Assembly (NCBI RefSeq): GCF_027942865.1
Contig: NC_134510.1
Coordinates: forward strand, 12,242,743-12,306,742
Source: Odontesthes bonariensis
Lineage: Eukaryota > Chordata > Actinopteri > Atheriniformes > Atherinopsidae
Length of the DNA: 64,000 nt
Direction: 5' to 3'
Position numbers and translations under genes: made by a program. The notes under the pieces are model-generated. The model saw only the letters and a program-made list of their open reading frames with translations, was not told the DNA's origin and made no database searches. Positions 32,416 through 44,421 of the stretch are shown here, in pieces. The number at the start of each line of letters is the position of its first letter. Positions within the stretch are counted from its first letter, which is position 1.

Positions 32416-32498
32416 TGTCAGAAGTGAGATTTGAACCCACGCCTCCAGGGGAGACTGCGACCTGAACGCAGCGCCTTAGACCGCTCGGCCATCCTGAC
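32416..32498 (-). tRNA. trnal-cag: tRNA-Leu(CAG), class C
   Basis: Unit 37. A57, T62. Confidence 0.9.
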
Positions 32499-32748
32499 TA
32501 CTAAAAGGAATATTTGACGACACTGTCGGCGGGCCCAGGCATCATTCCAGCGAATATGTGGGTCTGCGTTGTGTTTGTGTTGAAGGGGAATATTGACGAG
32601 GCATGCAGCTTCATGGAAGACTCTCCTTCTGAGTGATGGGACTGTGATAGCAATTTTCCTGCACCTTGAAAGGGGACACCAAAATCTTATTTCACTCCTT
32701 GGCGATAGTTGTCTTTTCGTCTGACGACTGTGTCAGTCACACAGAAAT

Positions 32749-32820
32749 TCCTCGTTAGTATAATGGACAGTATCTCCGCCTGTCACGCGGAAGATTGGGG
32801 TTCGATTCCCTGACGGGGAG
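32749..32820 (+). tRNA. trnad-guc: tRNA-Asp(GTC), C49T + C64T
   Basis: Unit 37. Two neighbouring T-stem pairs become wobbles (T49-G65, G50-T64), both from CpG loss. Confidence 0.88.
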
Positions 32821-33313
32821 AGCTTGGTCTTTTATCAGCTGCCTGCCACCAAGTGATGATTGCTTTGATACTCTCACCCATCTTCGGCCTAAATGTCAAT
32901 AGCCCCCTTCAAATAGCTTAACATGAGGCCAGGTTGCTTTGGTCAAAAGCCCTTTCCCGTTTACTATGGTGTTAAGTGCAAACCAAGACCTTATAATCAA
33001 CAATGTGCCTTTTGCTAATGATTCTGTCCTGCCCAAAGCACTGTAGAAGGTTGTGACAACACAGCTTGTTGAGCAGTGGTCAGAAGATTCTCATGCAACA
33101 AGTGTCTTGGCTGTTGTTTAACAGGGCTCCTGAGGCAAACAAAAAGAAGGCATAGCATTTGGAAGCAAGAACTCTTCGGAGGTAAAGCGGCCACAATAAT
33201 CTTTAAACAAGATGATGCAGTGGCAGAATAGCAATACGAAATGGTATTGCTAAGCAAGGAGTAAACTTGGGTTGCCTTGCCAGTGAAAATGTTTCTCTAG
33301 GAGAAGTCTGCAA

Positions 33314-33396
33314 TGTCAGAAGTGGGATTCGAACCCACGCCTCCAGGGGAGACTGCGACCTGAACGCAGCGCCTTAGACCGCTCGGCCATCCTGAC
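33314..33396 (-). tRNA. trnal-cag: tRNA-Leu(CAG), class A consensus
   Basis: Unit 38. Full consensus. Confidence 0.97.
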
Positions 33397-33646
33397 TACG
33401 AAAAGGAATATTTGACGACACTGTCGGCGGGCCCAGGCATCATTCCAGCGAATATGTGGGTCTGCGTTGTGTTTGTGTTGAAGGGGAATATTGACGAGGC
33501 ATGCAGCTTCAGGGAAGACTCTCCTTCTGAGTGATGGGACTGCGATAGCAATTTTCCTGCACCTTGAAAGGGGACACCAAAATCTTATTTCACTCCTTGG
33601 CGATAGTTGTCTTTTCATCTGACGACTGTGTCAGTCACACAGAAAT

Positions 33647-33718
33647 TCCTCGTTGGTATAATGGACAGTATCTCCGCCTGTCACGCGGAAGATCGGGGTT
33701 TGATTCCCCGACGGGGAG
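33647..33718 (+). tRNA. trnad-guc: tRNA-Asp(GTC), G9 + T56 variant
   Basis: Unit 38. B-box C56 lost. Confidence 0.8.
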
Positions 33719-34211
33719 AGCTTGGTCTTTTATCAGCTGCCTGCCACCAAGTGATGATTGTTTTGATACTCTCACCCATCTTCGGCCTAAATGTCAATAG
33801 CCCCCTTCAAATAGCCTAACATGAGGCCAGGTTGCTTTGGTCAAAAGCCCTTTCCCGTTTACTATGGTGTTAAGTGCAAACCAAGACCTTATAATCAACA
33901 ATGTGCCTTTTGCTAATGATTCTGTCCTGCCCAAAGCACTGTAGAAGGTTGTGACAACACAGCTTGTTGAGCAGTGGTCAGAAGATTCTCATGCAACAAG
34001 TGTCTTGGCTGTTGTTTAACAGGGCTCCTGAGGAAAACAAAAAGTAAGCATAGCATTTGGAAGCAAGAACTCTTCGGAGGTAAAGCGGCCACAATAATCT
34101 TTAAACAAGATGATGCAGTGGCAGAATAGCAATACGACATGGTATTGCTAAGCAAGGAGTAAACTTGGGTTTCCTTGCCAGTGAAAATGTTTCTCTAGGA
34201 GAAGTCTGCAA

Positions 34212-34294
34212 TGTCAGAAGTGAGATTTGAACCCACGCCTCCAGGGGAGACTGCGACCTGAACGCAGCGCCTTAGACCGCTCGGCCATCCTGAC
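34212..34294 (-). tRNA. trnal-cag: tRNA-Leu(CAG), class C
   Basis: Unit 39. A57, T62. Confidence 0.9.
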
Positions 34295-34544
34295 TACTAA
34301 AAGGAATATTTGACGACACTGTCGGCGGGCCCAGGCATCATTCCAGCGAATATGTGGGTCTGCGTTGTGTTTGTGTTGAAGGGGAATATTGACGAGGCAT
34401 GCAGCTTCATGGAAGACTCTCCTTCTGAGTGATGGGACTGTGATAGCAATTTTCCTGCACCTTGAAAGGGGACACCAAAATCTTATTTCACTCCTTGGCG
34501 ATAGTTGTCTTTTCGTCTGACGACTGTGTCAGTCACACAGAAAT

Positions 34545-34616
34545 TCCTCGTTAGTATAATGGACAGTATCTCCGCCTGTCACGCGGAAGATCGGGGTTCG
34601 ATTCCCCGACGGGGAG
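34545..34616 (+). tRNA. trnad-guc: tRNA-Asp(GTC), consensus body
   Basis: Unit 39. Consensus. Confidence 0.95.
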
Positions 34617-35109
34617 AGCTTGGTCTTTTATCAGCTGCCTGCCACCAAGTGATGATTGCTTTGATACTCTCACCCATCTTCGGCCTAAATGTCAATAGCC
34701 CCCTTCAAATAGCTTAACATGAGGCCAGGTTGCTTTGGTCAAAAGCCCTTTCCCGTTTACTATGGTGTTAAGTGCAAACCAAGACCTTATAATCAACAAT
34801 GTGCCTTTTGCTAATGATTCTGTCCTGCCCAAAGCACTGTAGAAGGTTGTGACAACACAGCTTGTTGAGCAGTGGTCAGAAGATTCTCATGCAACAAGTG
34901 TCTTGGCTGTTGTTTAACAGGGCTCCTGAGGCAAACAAAAAGAAGGCATAGCATTTGGAAGCAAGAACTCTTCGGAGGTAAAGCGGCCACAATAATCTTT
35001 AAACAAGATGATGCAGTGGCAGAATAGCAATACGAAATGGTATTGCTAAGCAAGGAGTAAACTTGGGTTGCCTTGCCAGTGAAAATGTTTCTCTAGGAGA
35101 AGTCTGCAA

Positions 35110-35192
35110 TGTCAGAAGTGGGATTCGAACCCACGCCTCCAGGGGAGACTGCGACCTGAACGCAGCGCCTTAGACCGCTCGGCCATCCTGAC
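35110..35192 (-). tRNA. trnal-cag: tRNA-Leu(CAG), class A consensus
   Basis: Unit 40. Full consensus. Confidence 0.97.
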
Positions 35193-35442
35193 TACGAAAA
35201 GGAATATTTGACGACACTGTCGGCGGGCCCAGGCATCATTCCAGCGAATATGTGGGTCTGCGTTGTGTTTGTGTTGAAGGGGAATATTGACGAGGCATGC
35301 AGCTTCAGGGAAGACTCTCCTTCTGAGTGATGGGACTGCGATAGCAATTTTCCTGCACCTTGAAAGGGGACACCAAAATCTTATTTCACTCCTTGGCGAT
35401 AGTTGTCTTTTCATCTGACGACTGTGTCAGTCACACAGAAAT

Positions 35443-35514
35443 TCCTCGTTGGTATAATGGACAGTATCTCCGCCTGTCACGCGGAAGATCGGGGTTTGAT
35501 TCCCCGACGGGGAG
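35443..35514 (+). tRNA. trnad-guc: tRNA-Asp(GTC), G9 + T56 variant
   Basis: Unit 40. B-box C56 lost. The 3' trailer has agcatggt instead of agcttggt. Confidence 0.8.
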
Positions 35515-36007
35515 AGCATGGTCTTTTATCAGCTGCCTGCCACCAAGTGATGATTGTTTTGATACTCTCACCCATCTTCGGCCTAAATGTCAATAGCCCC
35601 CTTCAAATAGCCTAACATGAGGCCAGGTTGCTTTGGTCAAAAGCCCTTTCCCGTTTACTATGGTGTTAAGTGCAAACCAAGACCTTATAATCAACAATGT
35701 GCCTTTTGCTAATGATTCTGTCCTGCCCAAAGCACTGTAGAAGGTTGTGACAACACAGCTTGTTGAGCAGTGGTCAGAAGATTCTCATGCAACAAGTGTC
35801 TTGGCTGTTGTTTAACAGGGCTCCTGAGGAAAACAAAAAGTAGGCATAGCATTTGGAAGCAAGAACTCTTCGGAGGTAAAGCGGCCACAATAATCTTTAA
35901 ACAAGATGATGCAGTGGCAGAATAGCAATACGACATGGTATTGCTAAGCAAGGAGTAAACTTGGGTTTCCTTGCCAGTGAAAATGTTTCTCTAGGAGAAG
36001 TCTGCAA

Positions 36008-36090
36008 TGTCAGAAGTGGGCTTTGAACTCACGCCTCCAGGGGAGACTGCGACCTGAACGCAGCGCCTTAGACCGCTCGGCCATCCTGAC
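36008..36090 (-). tRNA. trnal-cag: tRNA-Leu(CAG), class D
   Basis: Unit 41. A52, A57, G60. Its upstream flank switches to the class C type, unlike most class D units. Confidence 0.8.
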
Positions 36091-36340
36091 TACTAAAAGC
36101 AATATTTGACGACACTGTCGGCGGGCCCAGGCATCATTCCAGCGAATATGTGGGTCTGCGTTGTGTTTGTGTTGAAGGGGAATATTGACGAGGCATGCAG
36201 CTTCATGGAAGACTCTCCTTCTGAGTGATGGGACTGTGATAGCAATTTTCCTGCACCTTGAAAGGGGACACCAAAATCTTATTTCACTCCTTGGCGATAG
36301 TTGTCTTTTCGTCTGACGACTGTGTCAGTCACACAGAAAT

Positions 36341-36412
36341 TCCTCGTTAGTATAATGGACAGTATCTCCGCCTGTCACGCGGAAGATCGGGGTTCGATTC
36401 CCCGACGGGGAG
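36341..36412 (+). tRNA. trnad-guc: tRNA-Asp(GTC), consensus body
   Basis: Unit 41. Consensus. Confidence 0.95.
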
Positions 36413-36905
36413 AGCTTGGTCTTTTATCAGCTGCCTGCCACCAAGTGATGATTGTTTTGATACTCTCACCCATCTTCGGCCTAAATGTCAATAGCCCCCT
36501 TCAAATAGCCTAACATGAGGCCAGGTTGCTTTGGTCAAAAGCCCTTTCCCGTTTACTATGGTGTTAAGTGCAAACCAAGACCTTATAATCAACAATGTGC
36601 CTTTTGCTAATGATTCTGTCCTGCCCAAAGCACTGTAGAAGGTTGTGACAACACAGCTTGTTGAGCAGTGGTCAGAAGATTCTCATGCAACAAGTGTCTT
36701 GGCTGTTGTTTAACAGGGCTCCTGAGGCAAACAAAAAGTAGGCATAGCATTTGGAAGCAAGAACTCTTCGGAGGTAAAGCGGCCACAATAATCTTTAAAC
36801 AAGATGATGCAGTGGCAGAATAGCAATACGACATGGTATTGCTAAGCAAGGAGTAAACTTGGGTTGCCTTGCCAGTGAAAATGTTTCTCTAGGAGAAGTC
36901 TGCAA

Positions 36906-36988
36906 TGTCAGAAGTGAGATTTGAACCCACGCCTCCAGGGGAGACTGCGACCTGAACGCAGCGCCTTAGACCGCTCGGCCATCCTGAC
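36906..36988 (-). tRNA. trnal-cag: tRNA-Leu(CAG), class C
   Basis: Unit 42. A57, T62. Confidence 0.9.
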
Positions 36989-37238
36989 TACGAAAAGGAA
37001 TATTTGACGACACTGTCGGCGGGCCCAGGCATCATTCCAGCGAATATGTGGGTCTGCGTTGTGTTTGTGTTGAAGGGGAATATTGACGAGGCATGCAGCT
37101 TCATGGAAGACTCTCCTTCTGAGTGATGGGACTGTGATAGCAATTTTCCTGCACCTTGAAAGGGGACACCAAAATCTTATTTCACTCCTTGGCGATAGTT
37201 GTCTTTTCGTCTGACGACTGTGTCAGTCACACAGAAAT

Positions 37239-37310
37239 TCCTCGTTAGTATAATGGACAGTATCTCCGCCTGTCACGCGGAAGATCGGGGTTCGATTCCC
37301 CGACGGGGAG
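37239..37310 (+). tRNA. trnad-guc: tRNA-Asp(GTC), consensus body
   Basis: Unit 42. Consensus, although the following spacer is the gaggaaaac type usually found after T56 copies. Confidence 0.95.
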
Positions 37311-37803
37311 AGCTTGGTCTTTTATCAGCTGCCTGCCACCAAGTGATGATTGCTTTGATACTCTCACCCATCTTCGGCCTAAATGTCAATAGCCCCCTTC
37401 AAATAGCCTAACATGAGGCCAGGTTGCTTTGGTCAAAAGCCCTTTCCCGTTTACTATGGTGTTAAGTGCAAACCAAGACCTTATAATCAACAATGTGCCT
37501 TTTGCTAATGATTCTGTCCTGCCCAAAGCACTGTAGAAGGTTGTGACAACACAGCTTGTTGAGCAGTGGTCAGAAGATTCTCATGCAACAAGTGTCTTGG
37601 CTGTTGTTTAACAGGGCTCCTGAGGAAAACAAAAAGTAGGCATAGCATTTGGAAGCAAGAACTCTTCGGAGGTAAAGCGGCCACAATAATCTTTAAACAA
37701 GATGATGCAGTGGCAGAATAGCAATACGACATGGTATTGCTAAGCAAGGAGTAAACTTGGGTTTCCTTGCCAGTGAAAATGTTTCTCTAGGAGAAGTCTG
37801 CAA

Positions 37804-37886
37804 TGTCAGAAGTGAGATTTGAACCCACGCCTCCAGGGGAGACTGCGACCTGAACGCAGCGCCTTAGACCGCTCGGCCATCCTGAC
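37804..37886 (-). tRNA. trnal-cag: tRNA-Leu(CAG), class C
   Basis: Unit 43. A57, T62. Confidence 0.9.
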
Positions 37887-38136
37887 TACTAAAAGGAATA
37901 TTTGACGACACTGTCGGCGGGCCCAGGCATCATTCCAGCGAATATGTGGGTCTGCGTTGTGTTTGTGTTGAAGGGGAATATTGACGAGGCATGCAGCTTC
38001 ATGGAAGACTCTCCTTCTGAGTGATGGGACTGTGATAGCAATTTTCCTGCACCTTGAAAGGGGACACCAAAATCTTATTTCACTCCTTGGCGATAGTTGT
38101 CTTTTCGTCTGACGACTGTGTCAGTCACACAGAAAT

Positions 38137-38208
38137 TCCTCGTTAGTATAATGGACAGTATCTCTGCCTGTCACGCGGAAGATCGGGGTTCGATTCCCCG
38201 ACGGGGAG
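38137..38208 (+). tRNA. trnad-guc: tRNA-Asp(GTC), C29T
   Basis: Unit 43. C29-G41 becomes a T-G wobble in the anticodon stem (CpG loss). The spacer after it carries the first 1-bp deletion of the array (near 38319). Confidence 0.92.
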
Positions 38209-38700
38209 AGCTTGGTCTTTTATCAGCTGCCTGCCACCAAGTGATGATTGCTTTGATACTCTCACCCATCTTCGGCCTAAATGTCAATAGCCCCCTTCAA
38301 ATAGCCTAACATGATGCCAGTTTCTTCGGTCAAAAGCCCTTTCCCGTTTACTATGGTGTTAAGTGCAAACCAAGACCTTATAATCAACAATGTGCCTTTT
38401 GCTAATGATTCTGTCCTGCCCAAAGCACTGTAGAAGGTTGTGACAACACAGCTTGTTGAGCAGTGGTCAGAAGATTCTCATGCAACAAGTGTCTTGGCTG
38501 TTGTTTAACAGGGCTCATGAGGCAAACAAAAAGTAGGCATAGCATTTGGAAGCAAGAACTCTTCGGAGGTAAAGCGGCCACAATAATCTTTAAACAAGAT
38601 GATGCAGTGGCAGAATAGCAATACGACATGGTATTGCTAAGCAAGGAGTAAACTTGGGTTGCCTTGCCAGTGAAAATGTTTCTCTAGGAGAAGTCTGCAA

Positions 38701-38783
38701 TGTCAGAAGTGGGATTTGAACCCACGCCTCCAGGGGAGACTGCGACCTGAACGCAGCGCCTTAGACCGCTCGGCCATCCTGAC
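38701..38783 (-). tRNA. trnal-cag: tRNA-Leu(CAG), class B
   Basis: Unit 44. A57 only. Confidence 0.93.
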
Positions 38784-39033
38784 TACTAAAAGGAATATTG
38801 GACGACACTGTCGGCGGGCCCAGGCATCATTCCAGCGAATATGTGGGTCTGCGTTGTGTTCGTGTTGAAGGGGAATATTGACGAGGCATGCAGCTTCATG
38901 GAAGACTCTCCTTCTGAGTAATGGGACTGTGATAGCAATTTTCCTGCACCTTGAAACGGGACACCAAAATCTTATTTCACTCCTTGGCGATAGTTGTCTT
39001 TTCGTCTGACGACTGTGTCAGGTACACAGAAAT

Positions 39034-39105
39034 TCCTCGTTAGTATAATGGACAGTATCTCCGCCTGTCACGCGGAAGATCGGGGTTCGATTCCCCGACG
39101 GGGAG
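39034..39105 (+). tRNA. trnad-guc: tRNA-Asp(GTC), consensus body
   Basis: Unit 44. Consensus. Confidence 0.95.
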
Positions 39106-39598
39106 AGCTTGGTCTTTTATCAGCTGCCTGCCACCAAGTGATGATTGTTTTGATACTCTCACCCATCTTCGGCCTAAATGTCAATAGCCCCCTTCAAATA
39201 GCTTAACATGAGGCCAGGTTGCTTTGGTCAAAAGCCCTTTCCCGTTTACTATGGTGTTAAGTGCAAACCAAGACCTTATAATCAACAATGTGCCTTTTGC
39301 TAATGATTCTGTCCTGCCCAAAGCACTGTAGAAGGTTGTGACAACACAGCTTGTTGAGCAGTGGTCAGAAGATTCTCATGCAACAAGTGTCTTGGCTGTT
39401 GTTTAACAGGGCTCCTGAGGCAAACAAAAAGAAGGCATAGCATTTGGAAGCAAGAACTCTTCGGAGGTAAAGCGGCCACAATAATCTTTAAACAAGATGA
39501 TGCAGTGGCAGAATAGCAATACGAAATGGTATTGCTAAGCAAGGAGTAAACTTGGGTTGCCTTGCCAGTGAAAATGTTTCTCTAGGAGAAGTCTGCAA

Positions 39599-39681
39599 TG
39601 TCAGAAGTGGGATTCGAACCCACGCCTCCAGGGGAGACTGCGACCTGAACGCAGCGCCTTAGACCGCTCGGCCATCCTGAC
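39599..39681 (-). tRNA. trnal-cag: tRNA-Leu(CAG), class A consensus
   Basis: Unit 45. Full consensus. Confidence 0.97.
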
Positions 39682-39931
39682 TACGAAAAGGAATATTTGA
39701 CGACACTGTCGGCGGGCCCAGGCATCATTCCAGCGAATATGTGGGTCTGCGTTGTGTTTGTGTTGAAGGGGAATATTGACGAGGCATGCAGCTTCAGGGA
39801 AGACTCTCCTTCTGAGTGATGGGACTGCGATAGCAATTTTCCTGCACCTTGAAAGGGGACACCAAAATCTTATTTCACTCCTTGGCGATAGTTGTCTTTT
39901 CATCTGACGACTGTGTCAGTCACACAGAAAT

Positions 39932-40003
39932 TCCTCGTTGGTATAATGGACAGTATCTCCGCCTGTCACGCGGAAGATTGGGGTTTGATTCCCCGACGGG
40001 GAG
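39932..40003 (+). tRNA. trnad-guc: tRNA-Asp(GTC), G9 + C49T + T56
   Basis: Unit 45. B-box C56 lost; same haplotype as unit 25. Confidence 0.76.
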
Positions 40004-40496
40004 AGCTTGGTCTTTTATCAGCTGCCTGCCACCAAGTGATGATTGTTTTGATACTCTCACCCATCTTCGGCCTAAATGTCAATAGCCCCCTTCAAATAGC
40101 CTAACATGAGGCCAGGTTGCTTTGGTCAAAAGCCCTTTCCCGTTTACTATGGTGTTAAGTGCAAACCAAGACCTTATAATCAACAATGTGCCTTTTGCTA
40201 ATGATTCTGTCCTGCCCAAAGCACTGTAGAAGGTTGTGACAACACAGCTTGTTGAGCAGTGGTCAGAAGATTCTCATGCAACAAGTGTCTTGGCTGTTGT
40301 TTAACAGGGCTCCTGAGGAAAACAAAAAGTAGGCATAGCATTTGGAAGCAAGAACTCTTCGGAGGTAAAGCGGCCACAATAATCTTTAAACAAGATGATG
40401 CAGTGGCAGAATAGCAATACGACATGGTATTGCTAAGCAAGGAGTAAACTTGGGTTTCCTTGCCAGTGAAAATGTTTCTCTAGGAGAAGTCTGCAA

Positions 40497-40579
40497 TGTC
40501 AGAAGTGGGCTTTGAACTCACGCCTCCAGGGGAGACTGCGACCTGAACGCAGCGCCTTAGACCGCTCGGCCATCCTGAC
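40497..40579 (-). tRNA. trnal-cag: tRNA-Leu(CAG), class D
   Basis: Unit 46. A52, A57, G60. Confidence 0.8.
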
Positions 40580-40829
40580 TACTAAAAGCAATATTTGACG
40601 ACACTGTCGGCGGGCCCAGGCATCATTCCAGCGAATATGTGGGTCTGCGTTGTGTTCGTGTTGAAGAGGAATATTGACGAGGCATGCAGCTTCATGGAAG
40701 ACTCTCCTTCTGAGTAATGGGACTGTGATAGCAATTTTCCTGCACCTTGAAACGGGACACCAAAATCTTATTTCACTCCTTGGCGATAGTTGTCTTTTCG
40801 TCTGACGACTGTGTCAGGCACACAGAAAT

Positions 40830-40901
40830 TCCTCGTTAGTATAATGGACAGTATCTCCGCCTGTAACGCGGAAGATCGGGGTTCGATTCCCCGACGGGGA
40901 G
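40830..40901 (+). tRNA. tRNA-Asp body with anticodon GTA (Tyr), C36A
   Basis: Unit 46. Asp consensus except for the anticodon loop CTGTAAC, giving anticodon GTA at 40863-40865, which reads TAC/TAT (tyrosine) codons. Promoter boxes, stems and G73 are intact. Eukaryotic TyrRS depends strongly on the C1-G72 pair and A73, which this body lacks (T1-A72, G73), so Tyr charging is unlikely. If AspRS still charged it, Asp could be placed at Tyr codons; loss of charging is the simpler expectation. Confidence 0.88.
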
Positions 40902-41394
40902 AGCTTGGTCTTTTATCAGCTGCCTGCCACCAAGTGATGATTGTTTTGATACTCTCACCCATCTTCGGCCTAAATGTCAATAGCCCCCTTCAAATAGCCT
41001 AACATGAGGCCAGGTTGCTTTGGTCAAAAGCCCTTTCCCGTTTACTATGGTGTTAAGTGCAAACCAAGACCTTATAATCAACAATGTGCCTTTTGCTAAT
41101 GATTCTGTCCTGCCCAAAGCACTGTAGAAGGTTGTGACAACACAGCTTGTTGAGCAGTGGTCAGAAGATTCTCATGCAACAAGTGTCTTGGCTGTTGTTT
41201 AACAGGGCTCCTGAGGCAAACAAAAAGTAGGCATAGCATTTGGAAGCAAGAACTCTTCGGAGGTAAAGCGGCCACAATAATCTTTAAACAAGATGATGCA
41301 GTGGCAGAATAGCAATACGACATGGTATTGCTAAGCAAGGAGTAAACTTGGGTTGCCTTGCCAGTGAAAATGTTTCTCTAGGAGAAGTCTGCAA

Positions 41395-41477
41395 TGTCAG
41401 AAGTGAGATTTGAACCCACGCCTCCAGGGGAGACTGCGACCTGAACGCAGCGCCTTAGACCGCTCGGCCATCCTGAC
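41395..41477 (-). tRNA. trnal-cag: tRNA-Leu(CAG), class C
   Basis: Unit 47. A57, T62. Confidence 0.9.
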
Positions 41478-41727
41478 TACGAAAAGGAATATTTGACGAC
41501 ACTGTCGGCGGGCCCAGGCATCATTCCAGCGAATATGTGGGTCTGCGTTGTGTTTGTGTTGAAGGGGAATATTGACGAGGCATGCAGCTTCATGGAAGAC
41601 TCTCCTTCTGAGTGATGGGACTGTGATAGCAATTTTCCTGCACCTTGAAAGGGGACACCAAAATCTTATTTCACTCCTTGGCGATAGTTGTCTTTTCGTC
41701 TGACGACTGTGTCAGTCACACAGAAAT

Positions 41728-41799
41728 TCCTCGTTGGTATAATGGACAGTATCTCCGCCTGTCACGCGGAAGATCGGGGTTCGATTCCCCGACGGGGAG
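41728..41799 (+). tRNA. trnad-guc: tRNA-Asp(GTC), G9 only
   Basis: Unit 47. G9 without T56. The A box TGGTATAATGG fits the general consensus slightly better than that of the common copies, and the B box is intact. Confidence 0.95.
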
Positions 41800-42292
41800 A
41801 GCTTGGTCTTTTCTCAGCTGCCTGCCACCAAGTGATGATTGCTTTGATACTCTCACCCATCTTCGGCCTAAATGTCAATAGCCCCCTTCAAATAGCCTAA
41901 CATGAGGCCAGGTTGCTTTGGTCAAAAGCCCTTTCCCGTTTACTATGGTGTTAAGTGCAAACCAAGACCTTATAATCAACAATGTGCCTTTTGCTAATGA
42001 TTCTGTCCTGCCCAAAGCACTGTAGAAGGTTGTGACAACACAGCTTGTTGAGCAGTGGTCAGAAGATTCTCATGCAACAAGTGTCTTGGCTGTTGTTTAA
42101 CAGGGCTCCTGAGGCAAACAAAAAGTAGGCATAGCATTTGGAAGCAAGAACTCTTCGGAGGTAAAGCGGCCACAATAATCTTTAAACAAGATGATGCAGT
42201 GGCAGAATAGCAATACGACATGGTATTGCTAAGCAAGGAGTAAACTTGGGTTTCCTTGCCAGTGAAAATGTTTCTCTAGGAGAAGTCTGCAA

Positions 42293-42375
42293 TGTCAGAA
42301 GTGAGATTTGAACCCACGCCTCCAGGGGAGACTGCGACCTGAACGCAGCGCCTTAGACCGCTCGGCCATCCTGAC
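42293..42375 (-). tRNA. trnal-cag: tRNA-Leu(CAG), class C
   Basis: Unit 48. A57, T62. Confidence 0.9.
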
Positions 42376-42625
42376 TACTAAAAGGAATATTTGACGACAC
42401 TGTCGGCGGGCCCAGGCATCATTCCAGCGAATATGTGGGTCTGCGTTGTGTTTGTGTTGAAGGGGAATATTGACGAGGCATGCAGCTTCATGGAAGACTC
42501 TCCTTCTGAGTGATGGGACTGTGATAGCAATTTTCCTGCACCTTGAAAGGGGACACCAAAATCTTATTTCACTCCTTGGCGATAGTTGTCTTTTCGTCTG
42601 ACGACTGTGTCAGTCACACAGAAAT

Positions 42626-42697
42626 TCCTCGTTAGTATAATGGACAGTATCTCTGCCTGTCACGCGGAAGATTGGGGTTCGATTCCCCGACGGGGAG
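42626..42697 (+). tRNA. trnad-guc: tRNA-Asp(GTC), C29T + C49T, terminator lost
   Basis: Unit 48. Two wobble-forming CpG losses (T29-G41, T49-G65). The T4 terminator is GTTT here, so transcripts would run on. Confidence 0.88.
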
Positions 42698-42705
42698 AGC
42701 TTGGT

Positions 42706-42710
42706 CGTTT
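42706..42710 (+). terminator. Broken Asp terminator (GTTT instead of TTTT)
   Basis: Base 42707 is G where the other copies have T, leaving a run of three T. The next TTTT on this strand is near 42887, inside the spacer. Confidence 0.7.
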
Positions 42711-43190
42711 ATCAGCTGCCTGCCACCAAGTGATGATTGCTTTGATACTCTCACCCATCTTCGGCCTAAATGTCAATAGCCCCCTTCAAATAGCTTAACA
42801 TGAGGCCAGGTTGCTTTGGTCAAAAGCCCTTTCCCGTTTACTATGGTGTTAAGTGCAAACCAAGACCTTATAATCAACAATGTGCCTTTTGCTAATGATT
42901 CTGTCCTGCCCAAAGCACTGTAGAAGGTTGTGACAACACAGCTTGTTGAGCAGTGGTCAGAAGATTCTCATGCAACAAGTGTCTTGGCTGTTGTTTAACA
43001 GGGCTCCTGAGGCAAACAAAAAGAAGGCATAGCATTTGGAAGCAAGAACTCTTCGGAGGTAAAGCGGCCACAATAATCTTTAAACAAGATGATGCAGTGG
43101 CAGAATAGCAATACGAAATGGTATTGCTAAGCAAGGAGTAAACTTGGGTTGCCTTGCCAGTGAAAATGTTTCTCTAGGAGAAGTCTGCAA

Positions 43191-43273
43191 TGTCAGAAGT
43201 GGGATTCGAACCCACGCCTCCAGGGGAGACTGCGACCTGAACGCAGCGCCTTAGACCGCTCGGCCATCCTGAC
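43191..43273 (-). tRNA. trnal-cag: tRNA-Leu(CAG), class A consensus
   Basis: Unit 49. Full consensus. Confidence 0.97.
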
Positions 43274-43523
43274 TACGAAAAGGAATATTTGACGACACTG
43301 TCGGCGGGCCCAGGCATCATTCCAGCGAATATGTGGGTCTGCGTTGTGTTTGTGTTGAAGGGGAATATTGACGAGGCATGCAGCTTCAGGGAAGACTCTC
43401 CTTCTGAGTGATGGGACTGCGATAGCAATTTTCCTGCACCTTGAAAGGGGACACCAAAATCTTATTTCACTCCTTGGCGATAGTTGTCTTTTCATCTGAC
43501 GACTGTGTCAGTCACACAGAAAT

Positions 43524-43595
43524 TCCTCGTTGGTATAATGGACAGTATCTCCGCCTGTCACGCGGAAGATCGGGGTTTGATTCCCCGACGGGGAG
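43524..43595 (+). tRNA. trnad-guc: tRNA-Asp(GTC), G9 + T56 variant
   Basis: Unit 49. B-box C56 lost. Confidence 0.8.
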
Positions 43596-44088
43596 AGCTT
43601 GGTCTTTTATCAGCTGCCTGCCACCAAGTGATGATTGTTTTGATACTCTCACCCATCTTCGGCCTAAATGTCAATAGCCCCCTTCAAATAGCCTAACATG
43701 AGGCCAGGTTGCTTTGGTCAAAAGCCCTTTCCCGTTTACTATGGTGTTAAGTGCAAACCAAGACCTTATAATCAACAATGTGCCTTTTGCTAATGATTCT
43801 GTCCTGCCCAAAGCACTGTAGAAGGTTGTGACAACACAGCTTGTTGAGCAGTGGTCAGAAGATTCTCATGCAACAAGTGTCTTGGCTGTTGTTTAACAGG
43901 GCTCCTGAGGAAAACAAAAAGTAAGCATAGCATTTGGAAGCAAGAACTCTTCGGAGGTAAAGCGGCCACAATAATCTTTAAACAAGATGATGCAGTGGCA
44001 GAATAGCAATACGACATGGTATTGCTAAGCAAGGAGTAAACTTGGGTTTCCTTGCCAGTGAAAATGTTTCTCTAGGAGAAGTCTGCAA

Positions 44089-44171
44089 TGTCAGAAGTGA
44101 GATTTGAACCCACGCCTCCAGGGGAGACTGCGACCTGAACGCAGCGCCTTAGACCGCTCGGCCATCCTGAC
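44089..44171 (-). tRNA. trnal-cag: tRNA-Leu(CAG), class C
   Basis: Unit 50. A57, T62. Confidence 0.9.
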
Positions 44172-44421
44172 TACTAAAAGGAATATTTGACGACACTGTC
44201 GGCGGGCCCAGGCATCATTCCAGCGAATATGTGGGTCTGCGTTGTGTTTGTGTTGAAGGGGAATATTGACGAGGCATGCAGCTTCATGGAAGACTCTCCT
44301 TCTGAGTGATGGGACTGTGATAGCAATTTTCCTGCACCTTGAAAGGGGACACCAAAATCTTATTTCACTCCTTGGCGATAGTTGTCTTTTCGTCTGACGA
44401 CTGTGTCAGTCACACAGAAAT

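Larger units (their letters stand above)
38614..42205. repeat. Units 44-47, third relative of blocks 4-7 and 24-27
   Basis: Leu classes B, A, D, C with the ggacgacac flank and CAGGT loop in the first unit, as in units 4-7 and 24-27. The spacer just before it carries ctcatgagg, as before units 4 and 24. Confidence 0.7.
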
